A stretch of DNA of 46,556 bases from the NCBI GenBank assembly GCA_934190785.1, contig CAKPTA010000006.1:1-46556 (forward strand), read 5' to 3'. This DNA comes from an uncultured Bacilli bacterium (GTDB lineage Bacteria; Bacillota_I; Bacilli_A; RF39; UBA660). Position 1 is the first letter of the stretch. Each line of letters starts with the position of its first letter. Positions 34,186 to 43,600 of the stretch are shown piece after piece. A program made the translations under genes and the position numbers. The notes beneath the pieces were generated by a model. That model saw nothing but the letters and a program-made list of their open reading frames with translations. It made no database searches and was not told the DNA's origin.

Positions 34186-37100
34186 TTACCTTGTAATATT
34201 AAATTTTCTCATATAATCACTAACTTCTTCAAGTGTATTAAAGATTAATTTTCCTGTTGTTTTGCTATAAATCATATATTTTTTATTAATATCACTAGTT
34301 GAACTAATAAATGTTACTCCTTCTTTACCTGTAGAGTTTTGTATATATAATAATTTTACTGAAATATTTCCCTGTTCTTGAGAATCAAATAAAATACGTT
34401 CTACTTGATTAAAATATGCATATGTTTCGTATCCATCCATATTTGTTGGAATTTCAATATTTATTAATTGATCATATTTTTTATCAAATATCTTATCACC
34501 AAAAATACGCTTTGCTAAATTATTATCACTAAATTTATTTTTTGACTTTTCTAATATATCAGCATAATATCCATTATCAGTTGCATAACCTATTGATTTA
34601 TCAACATTTTTTAAATATTGATTCCAACTACTATAATCAGCATTAAAAGAACTTAATTTTTTACCACTCATTTCTTTTGGTAAAATAACAAAACCATTTG
34701 TTTTCATTCCACTTTTACAGTTAGAAAGATCAATGGAATGATTAATTGCTTCTGTAGCATCAGCCACTAAAATTTGATTATTGCCAATATCTACTTCAAT
34801 CCATTTATGTGCTCCAACATTTGTTCCACCAACTATCCTAACTTTATCCGCATCAAATCCACTATCAATTAATACATCACGATATAATTCAGACCAACCC
34901 TTACATATAACATTATCACTATTTAAATTATTGAAATCTAATTCTTTAGTATATATACTTTTCCTAATTTCATCATTTCCTTTTACATAATCCATACTAT
35001 AATGCAATCTGTTATTCAATTCAATATACGCTTTCCTTGCTCTTTGAATATCATTCATATTACTATCAATAGAATTTAAAATGTCATTTTTCATTTCAAT
35101 AGCATTAAATTCCATCTTAGCACTATTTATTTCTTCCAATTTATTTTTTATGGAATTAATGTCTAAAGGTGCAGTTATATCACTACCAATATTATTTTTT
35201 TCAATTAATTTATCTGTATTTGCTTTAATCTTATCTACTGTGTTATTACCTATTTTATTTTTTATTTTAGATAAAGCTTCTGTATTATTTTTAGATAATT
35301 TAGATAAATAATCAGCTTTAATTGTATTTACATTCTTTTTATTACTTAACAATTCTTTAAGGCTTTTAGCCATATCACTAGTATCATAATTATCATAAAC
35401 ATCTTTTGACACACTTTTATAAACTAACCTATCATTTTCTTTTACAAGACAGAAATATTCTTTTGTTGTTTTAGAAGAATTAGAAAGATCGAATTTTCCA
35501 TCCCATGAAATAGCATGATCATCTAAATTGCGAATTTTTAATTTTGAACTTTCGAGTGCTGACATATTAGGATTTACTTTAACTGCAGTCGTTTTTAAAG
35601 GAATATCATCTATATTAGTAGCAAATGCACCAACCTCTGGTATACCATTAAAGAAGAATGTTTTCTTATTACCATATGAAGATAGCATGTCACTACTTTT
35701 AATAACACCACTATCTATAATAGCATCTGCAGCATCTTCTGTTGTAAAATGATATAAGCCATTCATTTTAATTGAATCATTTAATCCATTAAAATTATTT
35801 GTATCATTATATACATATTTTTTTAAGTTAGATTTTAAATAATCTTTTGCATAATCACTTGAACTACTTGATTTATAAGACAAATCATTCATATTAAATC
35901 CACCAGATTTACTTATATTTAATAAATTCAAATCTGATTGTAAACTTTTAAATTCTTTCTCTATTCCATCATAACTTGCATTAAGTTTTTGAGCATAACC
36001 TTTTTTTGTATAATCCATATATTGTTTATAATCATCACTATTTATAATATCAGATAGTTCCTTGTAACGATTTAGTTTACTCTGAATTAATGAATCTGTG
36101 TTAACTACTTCACCATCAACATTCTTTCTAATATTTATATCAGTGTTTGTCTTAGTTGTTCCGTCTACCTTTTTAGCTAAATCAGTAGCTTCACCAAAAG
36201 CACTCATTCCTGCACCCATTAATGTATTAACTACAAGTCCATGAACACCACCATTATATTCAAATAAGGCTTGATATTTTTCTTGAGATGATAACTCTTC
36301 CCACGTTTTATCACTTATTTTGTTACCAGATTTGTCATAATTTACTAGCATTAAAATTTGTTCTTTCTGTTCATCAGTATATTCCTTATTCATATCCAAT
36401 AATGGATTTATAATTGAATCAGCAGCTGAATCAGCTCCATCCATCGCTATTCTAAATAGTGAGTTAAATGCTTTATTTTTAAATACAGTAGATCCACCTA
36501 TCTTCTCACCTATAAACCATTGTATACCTTCAAAAGATCCTTTTGAAAAACCATAGGCTAGTCCATCTTCAAAAGAACTACCATTTGCAAATGATTCTTG
36601 TACACCTTCCCCATAACCTGACATACCAGCAAGTAGAGGTCTTACAATAGCTCCTCCACCAGGAATAAGCACAGATATGGCAATGATACCTGCTACCTTA
36701 CCAGTCATATTTCCAACAGTTCTTACAGTATCAAAACCAAGTGAATTATCCTTTACCCATTTTCCAAATGCAGTTTTTTCATAAACAGAATCAAAAAATG
36801 ACTTTGTATAATCCTTAGCAACTATATTCTTTGCTACTCCAGTAACTTTATCACTATTATTATGTACTTTTTCATTTTTTGTAGAATTTTCATCTATATA
36901 TTTTCCTACAGAAGTTTTTTTAGCGAGTGAATATGCTAAATCAGATAGACCAAAAAAATCAATAGATCGAACAAATTCTGATCCATTATGTGTCATATCA
37001 ATACCAAGTTGTTTAAAATCTCCTGTTTTGACAAAATGTTTTGCCGTTGAAAATAAATCTCCTCTAAAATTATTTCCATTGGTCCACATACTAGTAACTC

Positions 37101-38001
37101 TTGAAATAGTAAAATCTTCTAGTGATTCTCCTAAATTAATTACTCCTTCAGTAAACGACATAGCAGCAGATGTTGTAGTTGCGACAGCTTGTGCACCTGT
37201 ATCAGATAAAACTTTTCCAAACCACTCACCAGCTGATAAGTTAAGATCAGACAATAATTCTTTTGCTATTGAAACTGTATCTTCTCCTTGAATTTGTTGA
37301 TTAATAGCACTTTTAAGTAAACCCTTCATAGTATAGCCTTCTTTTTCAAGTTGTGTTTTATTTTTTACATACATTGCATAAGCAGGCATTACTTCCTTTA
37401 ATGTTTCGTCATCAATTTTTTCATATTCTGTTCCAATAAGCATTTGCTTAGCTTCATTATAATAATTAGAATATTGTTGTTTTAATTCATCTTTCGTCAA
37501 AATTTTTGTATTAAGCATAGATTTATCAAGTGTTTTATTAGAGTTATTATTAGTTGGATTTTTAGCTGGTATAGCAGTTCCTCCAAGTCCGCCTGAAAAG
37601 GAAAAATTATTTGAAGCAGTATTATTAACTGAAATACTAGCCATTGAATATCTATTTTTATCAAATTTAGGTAATGGTTGTAAATTACTAGTAAAGTAGC
37701 TATTAATAGAGCTTTCATGAGTTGGAATTGTATTTGAATCCATACAAATTCCATTTTCAGCACATTTCACATCATATAAATAATTTTTCCACCATTCAAC
37801 AGTAGAATTATAATTACGCTCTATAGCACTATAACAGTCATTTAATTTTGTAGCCATTTGTTCTACTAATTCATCATCGCATGATCTAAAATAACTCGTT
37901 TTAAATGTATCATAAGTAACTGATTCAAATATTGTTCTTTCATAATGAAAATCGTTATAATTTTTTTCTAATACGTCAACATTTATTTTATTATTATCCA
38001 T
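34186..38001 (-). CDS. Large T7SS effector (polymorphic toxin) with C-terminal transglutaminase-like domain
   Basis: A 1271-residue protein with no signal peptide. Residues 1-90 are helical with a WWKNYL motif, like the N-terminal targeting parts of WXG/LXG substrates. Residues 130-300 are low-complexity and helical. Gly/Ala-rich hydrophobic stretches at about 425-465 and 585-605 could cross or insert in membranes. Residues 748-865 (GLYHFTTEDAADAIIDSG, KKTFFFNGIPE) form a compact domain somewhat like ADP-ribosyltransferase-type toxin folds; this is tentative. Residues 980-1110 look like a transglutaminase/papain-like domain: Cys1033 in ICKGWSELY, His1065 in GAHKWIEVD and Asp1081 in VADATEA make the triad. 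A conserved-looking C-terminal part follows. It is followed by a small unknown gene and essC. Attack on host or bacterial targets is inference. Confidence 0.8.
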   Translation of the reverse strand: MDNNKINVDVLEKNYNDFHYERTIFESVTYDTFKTSYFRSCDDELVEQMATKLNDCYSAIERNYNSTVEWWKNYLYDVKCAENGICMDSNTIPTHESSINSYFTSNLQPLPKFDKNRYSMASISVNNTASNNFSFSGGLGGTAIPAKNPTNNNSNKTLDKSMLNTKILTKDELKQQYSNYYNEAKQMLIGTEYEKIDDETLKEVMPAYAMYVKNKTQLEKEGYTMKGLLKSAINQQIQGEDTVSIAKELLSDLNLSAGEWFGKVLSDTGAQAVATTTSAAMSFTEGVINLGESLEDFTISRVTSMWTNGNNFRGDLFSTAKHFVKTGDFKQLGIDMTHNGSEFVRSIDFFGLSDLAYSLAKKTSVGKYIDENSTKNEKVHNNSDKVTGVAKNIVAKDYTKSFFDSVYEKTAFGKWVKDNSLGFDTVRTVGNMTGKVAGIIAISVLIPGGGAIVRPLLAGMSGYGEGVQESFANGSSFEDGLAYGFSKGSFEGIQWFIGEKIGGSTVFKNKAFNSLFRIAMDGADSAADSIINPLLDMNKEYTDEQKEQILMLVNYDKSGNKISDKTWEELSSQEKYQALFEYNGGVHGLVVNTLMGAGMSAFGEATDLAKKVDGTTKTNTDINIRKNVDGEVVNTDSLIQSKLNRYKELSDIINSDDYKQYMDYTKKGYAQKLNASYDGIEKEFKSLQSDLNLLNISKSGGFNMNDLSYKSSSSSDYAKDYLKSNLKKYVYNDTNNFNGLNDSIKMNGLYHFTTEDAADAIIDSGVIKSSDMLSSYGNKKTFFFNGIPEVGAFATNIDDIPLKTTAVKVNPNMSALESSKLKIRNLDDHAISWDGKFDLSNSSKTTKEYFCLVKENDRLVYKSVSKDVYDNYDTSDMAKSLKELLSNKKNVNTIKADYLSKLSKNNTEALSKIKNKIGNNTVDKIKANTDKLIEKNNIGSDITAPLDINSIKNKLEEINSAKMEFNAIEMKNDILNSIDSNMNDIQRARKAYIELNNRLHYSMDYVKGNDEIRKSIYTKELDFNNLNSDNVICKGWSELYRDVLIDSGFDADKVRIVGGTNVGAHKWIEVDIGNNQILVADATEAINHSIDLSNCKSGMKTNGFVILPKEMSGKKLSSFNADYSSWNQYLKNVDKSIGYATDNGYYADILEKSKNKFSDNNLAKRIFGDKIFDKKYDQLINIEIPTNMDGYETYAYFNQVERILFDSQEQGNISVKLLYIQNSTGKEGVTFISSTSDINKKYMIYSKTTGKLIFNTLEEVSDYMRKFNITR

Positions 38002-38018
38002 TATAACGATCCTCCTTT

Positions 38019-38339
38019 TTAATCCATTTTTTGTTTACTCTCCTCAAGTTTAAGAACAGTTTCTTTTAATACACCCATAAACTTTTCCTGTTCCTCATCT
38101 TTATATCCTAAATGATATATTTTCCCTATTTGATTATGATTAAATAAGCAAGTTTGATCAAATGACAAAAAACCTTCTGGATATAAACATCCACTATAAT
38201 CATATATAGTATCCATCTTTTCAACATCAGCAGAGCAATAACCAGTTATCATAAGTTTTTTAGTTGCTCCCCTTAATAAAACCACTGTCCCAAGTGGTAA
38301 ATATTTTGCAAATCTATCTTTTGTACTTTTATCTTCCAT
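38019..38339 (-). CDS. DUF4176 family T7SS-associated protein
   Basis: A 106-residue protein with the DUF4176 pattern: LPLGTVVLLRGATKKLMITGY, YDYSGCLYPEGFLSFDQTCLFNH and HLGYKDEEQEKF. DUF4176 proteins occur with LXG-type effectors of type VIIb systems, where they are described as part of the effector-targeting complex. Here the gene directly precedes the large effector (17 bases), which fits that role. GGAGG precedes the ATG. Confidence 0.88.
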   Translation of the reverse strand: MEDKSTKDRFAKYLPLGTVVLLRGATKKLMITGYCSADVEKMDTIYDYSGCLYPEGFLSFDQTCLFNHNQIGKIYHLGYKDEEQEKFMGVLKETVLKLEESKQKMD

Positions 38340-38347
38340 AAATCCTC

Positions 38348-38920
38348 CTATACAATGGAATAAACTGTTTGTTCTATACCATTCATTTCATCAAAATTTT
38401 CTTCAATTAACGAATTTAATTCTGCAATTTCACTCTCCATACCAGACGTATCTACTCCACCAGGTATAGTTATACTTTGACCAACATATATCAAACTAGC
38501 ATTTTCAATATCATTAACTTCCATAATTTCATCAACAGTGGTTCCGTACATAGAAGCTATACCATATAAAGAATCCCCACTTTCAACAGAATAATAAGAT
38601 ACATCAGGTGCCTCTGCAATTTCATTTTCAAGTTCATGAATTCTAGCTCTATAACTCTGAATTTGATCATAAAGTTCATTATATCGATCTATATATCCAG
38701 GTATTTCTTCATAAGCAGATAATTTATTTTTTAAGTCTTGATATCTTGTGTCAACTAAATAATCCAGTTGATTTTTTAAGAAGCTTCTTGATTTTGTATT
38801 CCAAACATTTGAATCAGTTATACTTGATATAGCCTCATTTGTCTTTTCATAATTAATTGCATCTCTACATGAATTAATTGCTTCACGAAGTCTACTTGTA
38901 TCTACACTTTCAAAAGCCAT
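38348..38920 (-). CDS. WXG-like protein with an internal LysM domain
   Basis: A 190-residue protein. The N-terminal part (about 1-95) is helical with SNVWNTKSRSFLKNQL at the turn, in the place where WXG100 proteins have WxG (the Gly is Thr here). A coiled coil is followed by a LysM domain (about 108-153: YYSVESGDSLYGIASMYG, DEIMEVNDI, GQSITIP). A second short coiled coil closes the protein. LysM binds peptidoglycan or chitin. There is no signal peptide, so export through the T7SS is the likely route to the cell wall. It might tether the system or its effector to the wall, or act on it; this is inference. It lies between the WXG100 genes and DUF4176. Confidence 0.85.
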   Translation of the reverse strand: MAFESVDTSRLREAINSCRDAINYEKTNEAISSITDSNVWNTKSRSFLKNQLDYLVDTRYQDLKNKLSAYEEIPGYIDRYNELYDQIQSYRARIHELENEIAEAPDVSYYSVESGDSLYGIASMYGTTVDEIMEVNDIENASLIYVGQSITIPGGVDTSGMESEIAELNSLIEENFDEMNGIEQTVYSIV

Positions 38921-38922
38921 AA

Positions 38923-39210
38923 TTAAAAATTTAATCCCCTCATAATTTGCTCATCAACATTCTTGTAATTTATATAGCTTTGTTCTAAATATACATTACT
39001 TTGTTTTAAATAATCATATATATCATCAAATGCATTTAAAAGATTATTGTACCTAAAAGCAAAATGGCTAGCACCAGATCCTGACCATACATCATTTTTA
39101 GTCATTCCTGATACTTCTGCTCCAATGTCTTCAATAATACCTTTCATATTTTCAATAACACTTGCAATTTCATTATGATAAGCTTCTATTTGTTCATAAG
39201 ATATCTTCAT
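38923..39210 (-). CDS. WXG100 protein, type B' (second pair)
   Basis: A 95-residue helical hairpin protein of the ESAT-6/WXG100 superfamily. The turn motif is DVWSGSGAS at about residue 42, followed by a helix with YDYLKQSNVYLEQSYINYKNVDEQI. It resembles the protein at 39582-39872 (VWSGTAAS, then YKYLSNV...YKSVDAAV), so the two are paralogues. The YxxxD/E export signal may be YKNVDEQI. It probably pairs with the adjacent type A' protein as a secreted heterodimer. GGGTGA precedes its ATG. Confidence 0.9.
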   Translation of the reverse strand: MKISYEQIEAYHNEIASVIENMKGIIEDIGAEVSGMTKNDVWSGSGASHFAFRYNNLLNAFDDIYDYLKQSNVYLEQSYINYKNVDEQIMRGLNF

Positions 39211-39219
39211 AATATCACC

Positions 39220-39510
39220 CTAATAATTAATTTTTTTGCTAGCATATGCTTCATCAAGAGTTTCATAAAAACCAGGGACTTTACATAAATATTTATTACA
39301 CTGTCCCATCATTTCTGCCACAGCATTTAACGCTTCTATATAAGTTTTCATGGCTTCTGTATACTTAGTGGCGTCATCCCCTTGCCATGCACTTCCTACA
39401 TTATTAACAATATTACTTAACTTTTTTATTTCTTGACTAAAATCATCTGTTTTATCACTTAACAGATTATATACATTATCTACACCACTACTATCAACTT
39501 CTATATTCAT
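39220..39510 (-). CDS. WXG100 protein, type A' (second pair)
   Basis: A 96-residue WXG100 protein with the turn motif AWQGDDATKYTEAM at about residue 42. It matches the type A protein at 39888-40175 (YWEGSDASKYTQAV) and is its paralogue. The C-terminal helix carries two Cys (GQCNKYLCKV). ATG 39510 is chosen because AAGGGG (39522-39517) lies 6 bases upstream; the ATG at 39516 abuts that site. A double hairpin lies directly upstream. Confidence 0.9.
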   Translation of the reverse strand: MNIEVDSSGVDNVYNLLSDKTDDFSQEIKKLSNIVNNVGSAWQGDDATKYTEAMKTYIEALNAVAEMMGQCNKYLCKVPGFYETLDEAYASKKINY

Positions 39511-39520
39511 ATCCATCCCC

Positions 39521-39574
39521 TTACTAAATGAATACCGCTAAATATTCATTTAGTAAAGGCTCTATTTCTAGAGC
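39521..39574 (-). other. Two intercistronic RNA hairpins between the WXG100 pairs
   Basis: A perfect 14-bp stem (39521-39534 with 39543-39556, eight-base loop) touches the ribosome site of the next gene. Three bases away is a second stem, GCTCTA/TAGAGC (39559-39574), with a GAAA tetraloop in the transcript. There is no T run, so these are not terminators. RNA processing, stability or control of the downstream ribosome site is likely. Confidence 0.7.
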
Positions 39575-39581
39575 ATTATTA

Positions 39582-39872
39582 TTATTGTTGTCCTGTAACA
39601 GCTGCATCAACAGATTTGTAAGTTTCAACAACATTAGATAAGTATTTATAGCAGTCATCTACTGCACTTGAAAATTCAGGAAATTTAGCGCTCAATTCAT
39701 CAAATCTCTCTTTTGTAGCTGATGCTGCAGTTCCAGACCATACTTGTTCATTTCCAACATTTTCAAATAAAGTTTTTAATTCATTTAATAGTGTTTCCAT
39801 TTCACTAGATGAACTTTTTAACTGTTCAGCCATTGAAATGACATTTTCATATGATAATTTTGAAAAATCCAT
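39582..39872 (-). CDS. WXG100 protein, type B (first pair)
   Basis: A 96-residue WXG100 protein with the turn motif QVWSGTAAS at about residue 42 and a second helix ending YKYLSNVVETYKSVDAAVTGQQ. It has no Cys in the first helix. Paralogue of the protein at 38923-39210. GGAAGGAG precedes the ATG. It pairs with the type A gene upstream. Its downstream neighbour is separated by the hairpin element, so it may be more abundant than the genes below. Confidence 0.92.
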   Translation of the reverse strand: MDFSKLSYENVISMAEQLKSSSSEMETLLNELKTLFENVGNEQVWSGTAASATKERFDELSAKFPEFSSAVDDCYKYLSNVVETYKSVDAAVTGQQ

Positions 39873-39887
39873 TATTTCACTCCTTCC

Positions 39888-40175
39888 TTAGTTAATTGCT
39901 GAAGCATTATTCTCACAAGCTTCTTGATATGCTTGACCTACTTTAACTAAAAAACCACCTATTTCATTGATTGTATCAGCAAGTTGTTGCATTGTTTGTG
40001 CTTGTTCTCCAACAGCTTGTGTATATTTAGAGGCATCGCTACCTTCCCAATAACTTTGTAATTCTGTATTAATTGTTTTAATTTTATTTAAAAGTTGTTC
40101 AAATTCAGAACCTTTACTAGTTACTTGGTTTCCAACACTAATTGTTTCAGAATAATTAATTTGTAAACTATTCAT
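39888..40175 (-). CDS. WXG100 protein, type A (first pair)
   Basis: A 95-residue WXG100 protein (EsxA-like) with the turn motif SYWEGSDASKYTQAV, a Gln-rich second helix (QAQTMQQLADTI) and the tail GQAYQEACENN. ATG 40175 follows GGAGG by 8 bases; an in-frame start six codons upstream overlaps that site. Paralogue of the protein at 39220-39510. It is the second gene of the T7SS operon, directly after esaB. Confidence 0.92.
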   Translation of the reverse strand: MNSLQINYSETISVGNQVTSKGSEFEQLLNKIKTINTELQSYWEGSDASKYTQAVGEQAQTMQQLADTINEIGGFLVKVGQAYQEACENNASAIN

Positions 40176-40195
40176 ACTCTCACCTCCCTTCAATG

Positions 40196-40447
40196 TTATA
40201 ATAGTATCAGTTTAGTCCCATTTAAAATACCACTATCTTTTACATAAACATCATTTTCATATTTTCTTCCTGTTTCTTTATCAAATAACTGAAATGAACC
40301 TTTCTGTTCAAGTGATCCATCTGATAATTCATAAATAGAATTTATAATAATTTGTTTAATTGTTCCAACTTTTTTATTAATTGGTATAAGAATATCATAT
40401 TCTTGTTCTAAACGTGGTACATAAACTAAAACTAATAACTTATTCAC
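40196..40447 (-). CDS. esaB: EsaB/YukD ubiquitin-like T7SS protein
   Basis: An 83-residue protein with the ubiquitin-like fold of EsaB/YukD. Strand 1 is NKLLVLVYVPRLEQEYDILIP, a helix follows with GTIKQIIINSIYEL, and it ends SGILNGTKLILL. EsaB is a cytosolic accessory of type VIIb systems that affects expression or assembly. It is the first gene of the operon, 45 bases downstream of a strong promoter. GAGGGAAGG precedes its ATG. Confidence 0.9.
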   Translation of the reverse strand: MNKLLVLVYVPRLEQEYDILIPINKKVGTIKQIIINSIYELSDGSLEQKGSFQLFDKETGRKYENDVYVKDSGILNGTKLILL

Positions 40448-40498
40448 TATACCTTCCCTCGCTATCTTATGGTATACTTTCCTATCATATACATGCTA

Positions 40499-40528
40499 AT
40501 TATACAACTTCACCTACACCACTGTCAA
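40499..40528 (-). promoter_or_regulatory. Promoter of the type VII secretion operon
   Basis: TTGACA (40528-40523) and TATAAT (40504-40499), both perfect, with an 18-base spacer. The transcript would begin about 45 bases before esaB. Confidence 0.85.
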
Positions 40529-40537
40529 GCAAACAAG

Positions 40538-40555
40538 CGGTCTTTTAAAATACCG
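40538..40555. promoter_or_regulatory. Near-perfect 18-bp palindrome upstream of the T7SS promoter
   Basis: CGGTCTTTTAAAATACCG matches its complement at 16 of 18 positions. It ends 10 bases upstream of the -35, where an activator or repressor could bind. No regulator gene lies in the operon. Confidence 0.5.
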
Positions 40556-40582
40556 TTATAGACTAGTAGTATATAATTAATT

Positions 40583-40613
40583 ATAAAAAAATAGTTAGAC
40601 TAATCTAACTATT
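40583..40613 (-). terminator. Terminator of polC
   Basis: A 10-bp stem, AATAGTTAGA/TCTAACTATT (40590-40599 with 40604-40613), with a four-base loop, followed by seven T on the minus strand. It overlaps the polC stop. The rest of 40556-40582 is AT-rich with nothing visible. Confidence 0.9.
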
Positions 40614-43600
40614 AAAATAGGCTAAGTTGGCTTGATTCCTCCATGCCATCTAAAATTCCCATTATACGCATTCTATCAATAATTGTCTGTGAAATCTTAG
40701 CTCTTTTTTGTAAATCTTCAATACTGATAAACTCACCCTTTTTGCGTTCTTCAACTATATTTTGAGCTACAGCTTCCCCAAGGCCATCAATAGATGTAAA
40801 TGGTGGAAGTACTTCATCACTTGAAACAGCAACCCATACTTTAGCTTCACTCTTATATAAATCAATATTTAAAAATTTCATCTTACGAGCAGTTGCTTCT
40901 AGTGCAATTTTTAAACTTTCAAGTTGGCCATTTTCTTTGTTTGTTGCTTCATACCCTTTATTTTGAATTTCAATAATTCTATCTTTAATCGCATTATATC
41001 CACCTATCATAGCATCAACATCAACATCAGTAGCTTTTGATGAATACCATGATGCATAAAAATATACAGGCATGTGAACTTTATACCAAGCAATACGGAA
41101 TGCACTAATAACATAAGCAGCCGCATGAGCTTTAGGAAACATGTACTTAATTTTTTCACATGAGCCAATAAACCATTCAGGTATATTGGCGTCTTCCATC
41201 GTCTTTTTATGTTGTTTCCAAGTTTCTGGATCTTTGCTAGCTTTTCCCTTACGAACAAATTCCATTATTTTAAATGCTTTAATCGGTTCAAGTCCACGAT
41301 ACATTAAATAAACCATAATATCATCACGACAGCCAATTGTCTCTTTAAATGGAACAATATTATTTTTTATTAATTCCTGTGCATTACCAAGCCATACATC
41401 TGTTCCGTGTGAAAGACCTGAAATTTTAATTAATTCCGCAAAAGTTGTTGGTTTAGTATCTTCAACTAACTTTATTGTAAATGGTGTTCCAAACTCAGGA
41501 ATCCCAAGTGTTCCTGTATTACACATAATTTGTTCCTTTGTAACTCCTAGTGCATCTGTACTAGTAAAAATACTCATTGTCTCTTTATCATCCATTGGAA
41601 CTTTCATTATATCAGTTTTAGATTGTAATTGAATAAGTCTAAGTTGTGTTGGGTCAGAATGTCCTAAAATATCTAGCTTTAAAACACATTCCTCAATTGA
41701 GTGATAATCAAAATGTGTTGTTCGCCATGCTGAATTTGGATCTTCGGCAGGAAATTGAAATGGTGTAAAATCGAAGCATTCCATGTAATCAGGAATAACA
41801 ACTATTCCACCTGGATGTTGTCCAGTTGTACGTTTTACTCCTGTACAACCAATAGCTAAACGTTCAACTTCAGCTGTTCGCATAACAATATTTTTTTCTT
41901 CACAGTATCCCTTTACAAATCCAAAAGCTGTTTTATCCGCAACGGTTCCAATTGTACCAGCACGATAAACATTATCAGCACCAAACAAAACTTTAGTATA
42001 AGCATGTGTACTAGCTTGGTTTAAATCCGAGAAGTTAAGGTCAATATCAGGAACCTTATCAGCATTAAATCCAAGGAAAGTAGCAAATGGCATATCTTGA
42101 CCATCTTTAATCATTGGAATATTACAATTAGGACACATCTTGTCAGGTAAATCAAATCCTGAAGAATATGTAGCTCCAAGAGAATTACCATTATCATCAT
42201 CAAAAATACTTAATTTACACTTATCACACCTATAATGAGCTGAAAGTGGATTAACTTCTGTTATTCCCATCATAGTTGCAACAAAGCTTGAACCAACTGA
42301 ACCACGGGAACCAACTAAAAATCCCTCATCATTTGAGTGTTTTACCAAACGTTGTGCGATTAAGTAAATAGGATCAAATCCAGCACCAATAACTCCTCCA
42401 AGTGACTTCTTTAATTTTTTATCAAGTTCTTCATCACTTAAATCTTCGTCAGATATCTTAGTTAAATAATTTCTAACTTGTTCTTTTACACTATCGCTAC
42501 CCTTTAAAATTACATCATGAAGCATAGCAAATGATTTTCTTGTTAATTCTTCATCGTTTAAGTTTTCATCTTTCAAATCATACTTGATTGACGTTAAGAC
42601 AACATCACCATATAATTCGGTAGCAATTCTCTCTTCAATAGAATAAGGAAGAGGCTCACCATACCAATCTTTTGCCTTTGTATAAACAAGATCTGTTACA
42701 ACTCTAGGACAATCAAGATAACTCTTACCATCATCACTTTTAACACGTGGTGAGAAAGGTGTTCCACCTGTATCTGGTATTACTTCTATTTCTTCTACCA
42801 TATCAAGAATTTTATTTGTATTAGTAACAACTATTTCATACGCTAAATCATCACCTAGAAAAGAAAAATCATTAAGCATTTCTCTAGTTGTTCTAAAATG
42901 TTGTGAAGGAATACTTTTAATATCTTTTTTAGCAAGTGGATGCCTTCCACCACCTGGTACTTTTTGATTAACAATAATTTCACGATAAATTTTATCTTCT
43001 CTTCTAAAATGATGAACATCTCCTGTTGCTACAATAGTTTTACCAGCTTGCATAACTGCATCTATAATTTTCTTTATATGTTCTTCAAGTTCATTTTCAT
43101 CTTTAAAGTCCCCTAATTGTAGTAAATGTCCATACACTTCTTTAGGTTGAACCTCAACATAATCATAAAAATTAATGATATTAGTTAATTCTTCTCCTTC
43201 TTTACTTCTTGCTTCTGTAAATACTTCAGACTCATAACATCCACTTCCAATAAGAAGTCCATCTCTTAGTTCCTCTAATTTAGAGCGAAGAATTCTAGGT
43301 GTTTTATATAAATAAACAGTATTAGCCAAAGATATAATTTTAAATAAATTTTTAAGTCCCTTTTTATTTAAAGCTATGGCATTAAAATGGAAAGTACGTC
43401 CGAATTTATAAATTTCATCTTTAGAAATAAGTTTATCTAAATCACTTATTTTTTCATACTTTTGTGCTTCTAGTTTTTTTAACATTTTATGAAAAACTAA
43501 AGCCGTACCCTCAGCATCATAGTCAGCTCTATGGTGAGCATCTTCTTCCCAAGGAACATTATATCTTTTAACAAGTTGAGAAAGTCCATGTCTTGCATAA

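Noticed and set aside
37028..37291. Plus-strand open frames opposite the large effector and other minus-strand genes
   Set aside because: They are shadows of long minus-strand genes, lack ribosome sites and show no family features.
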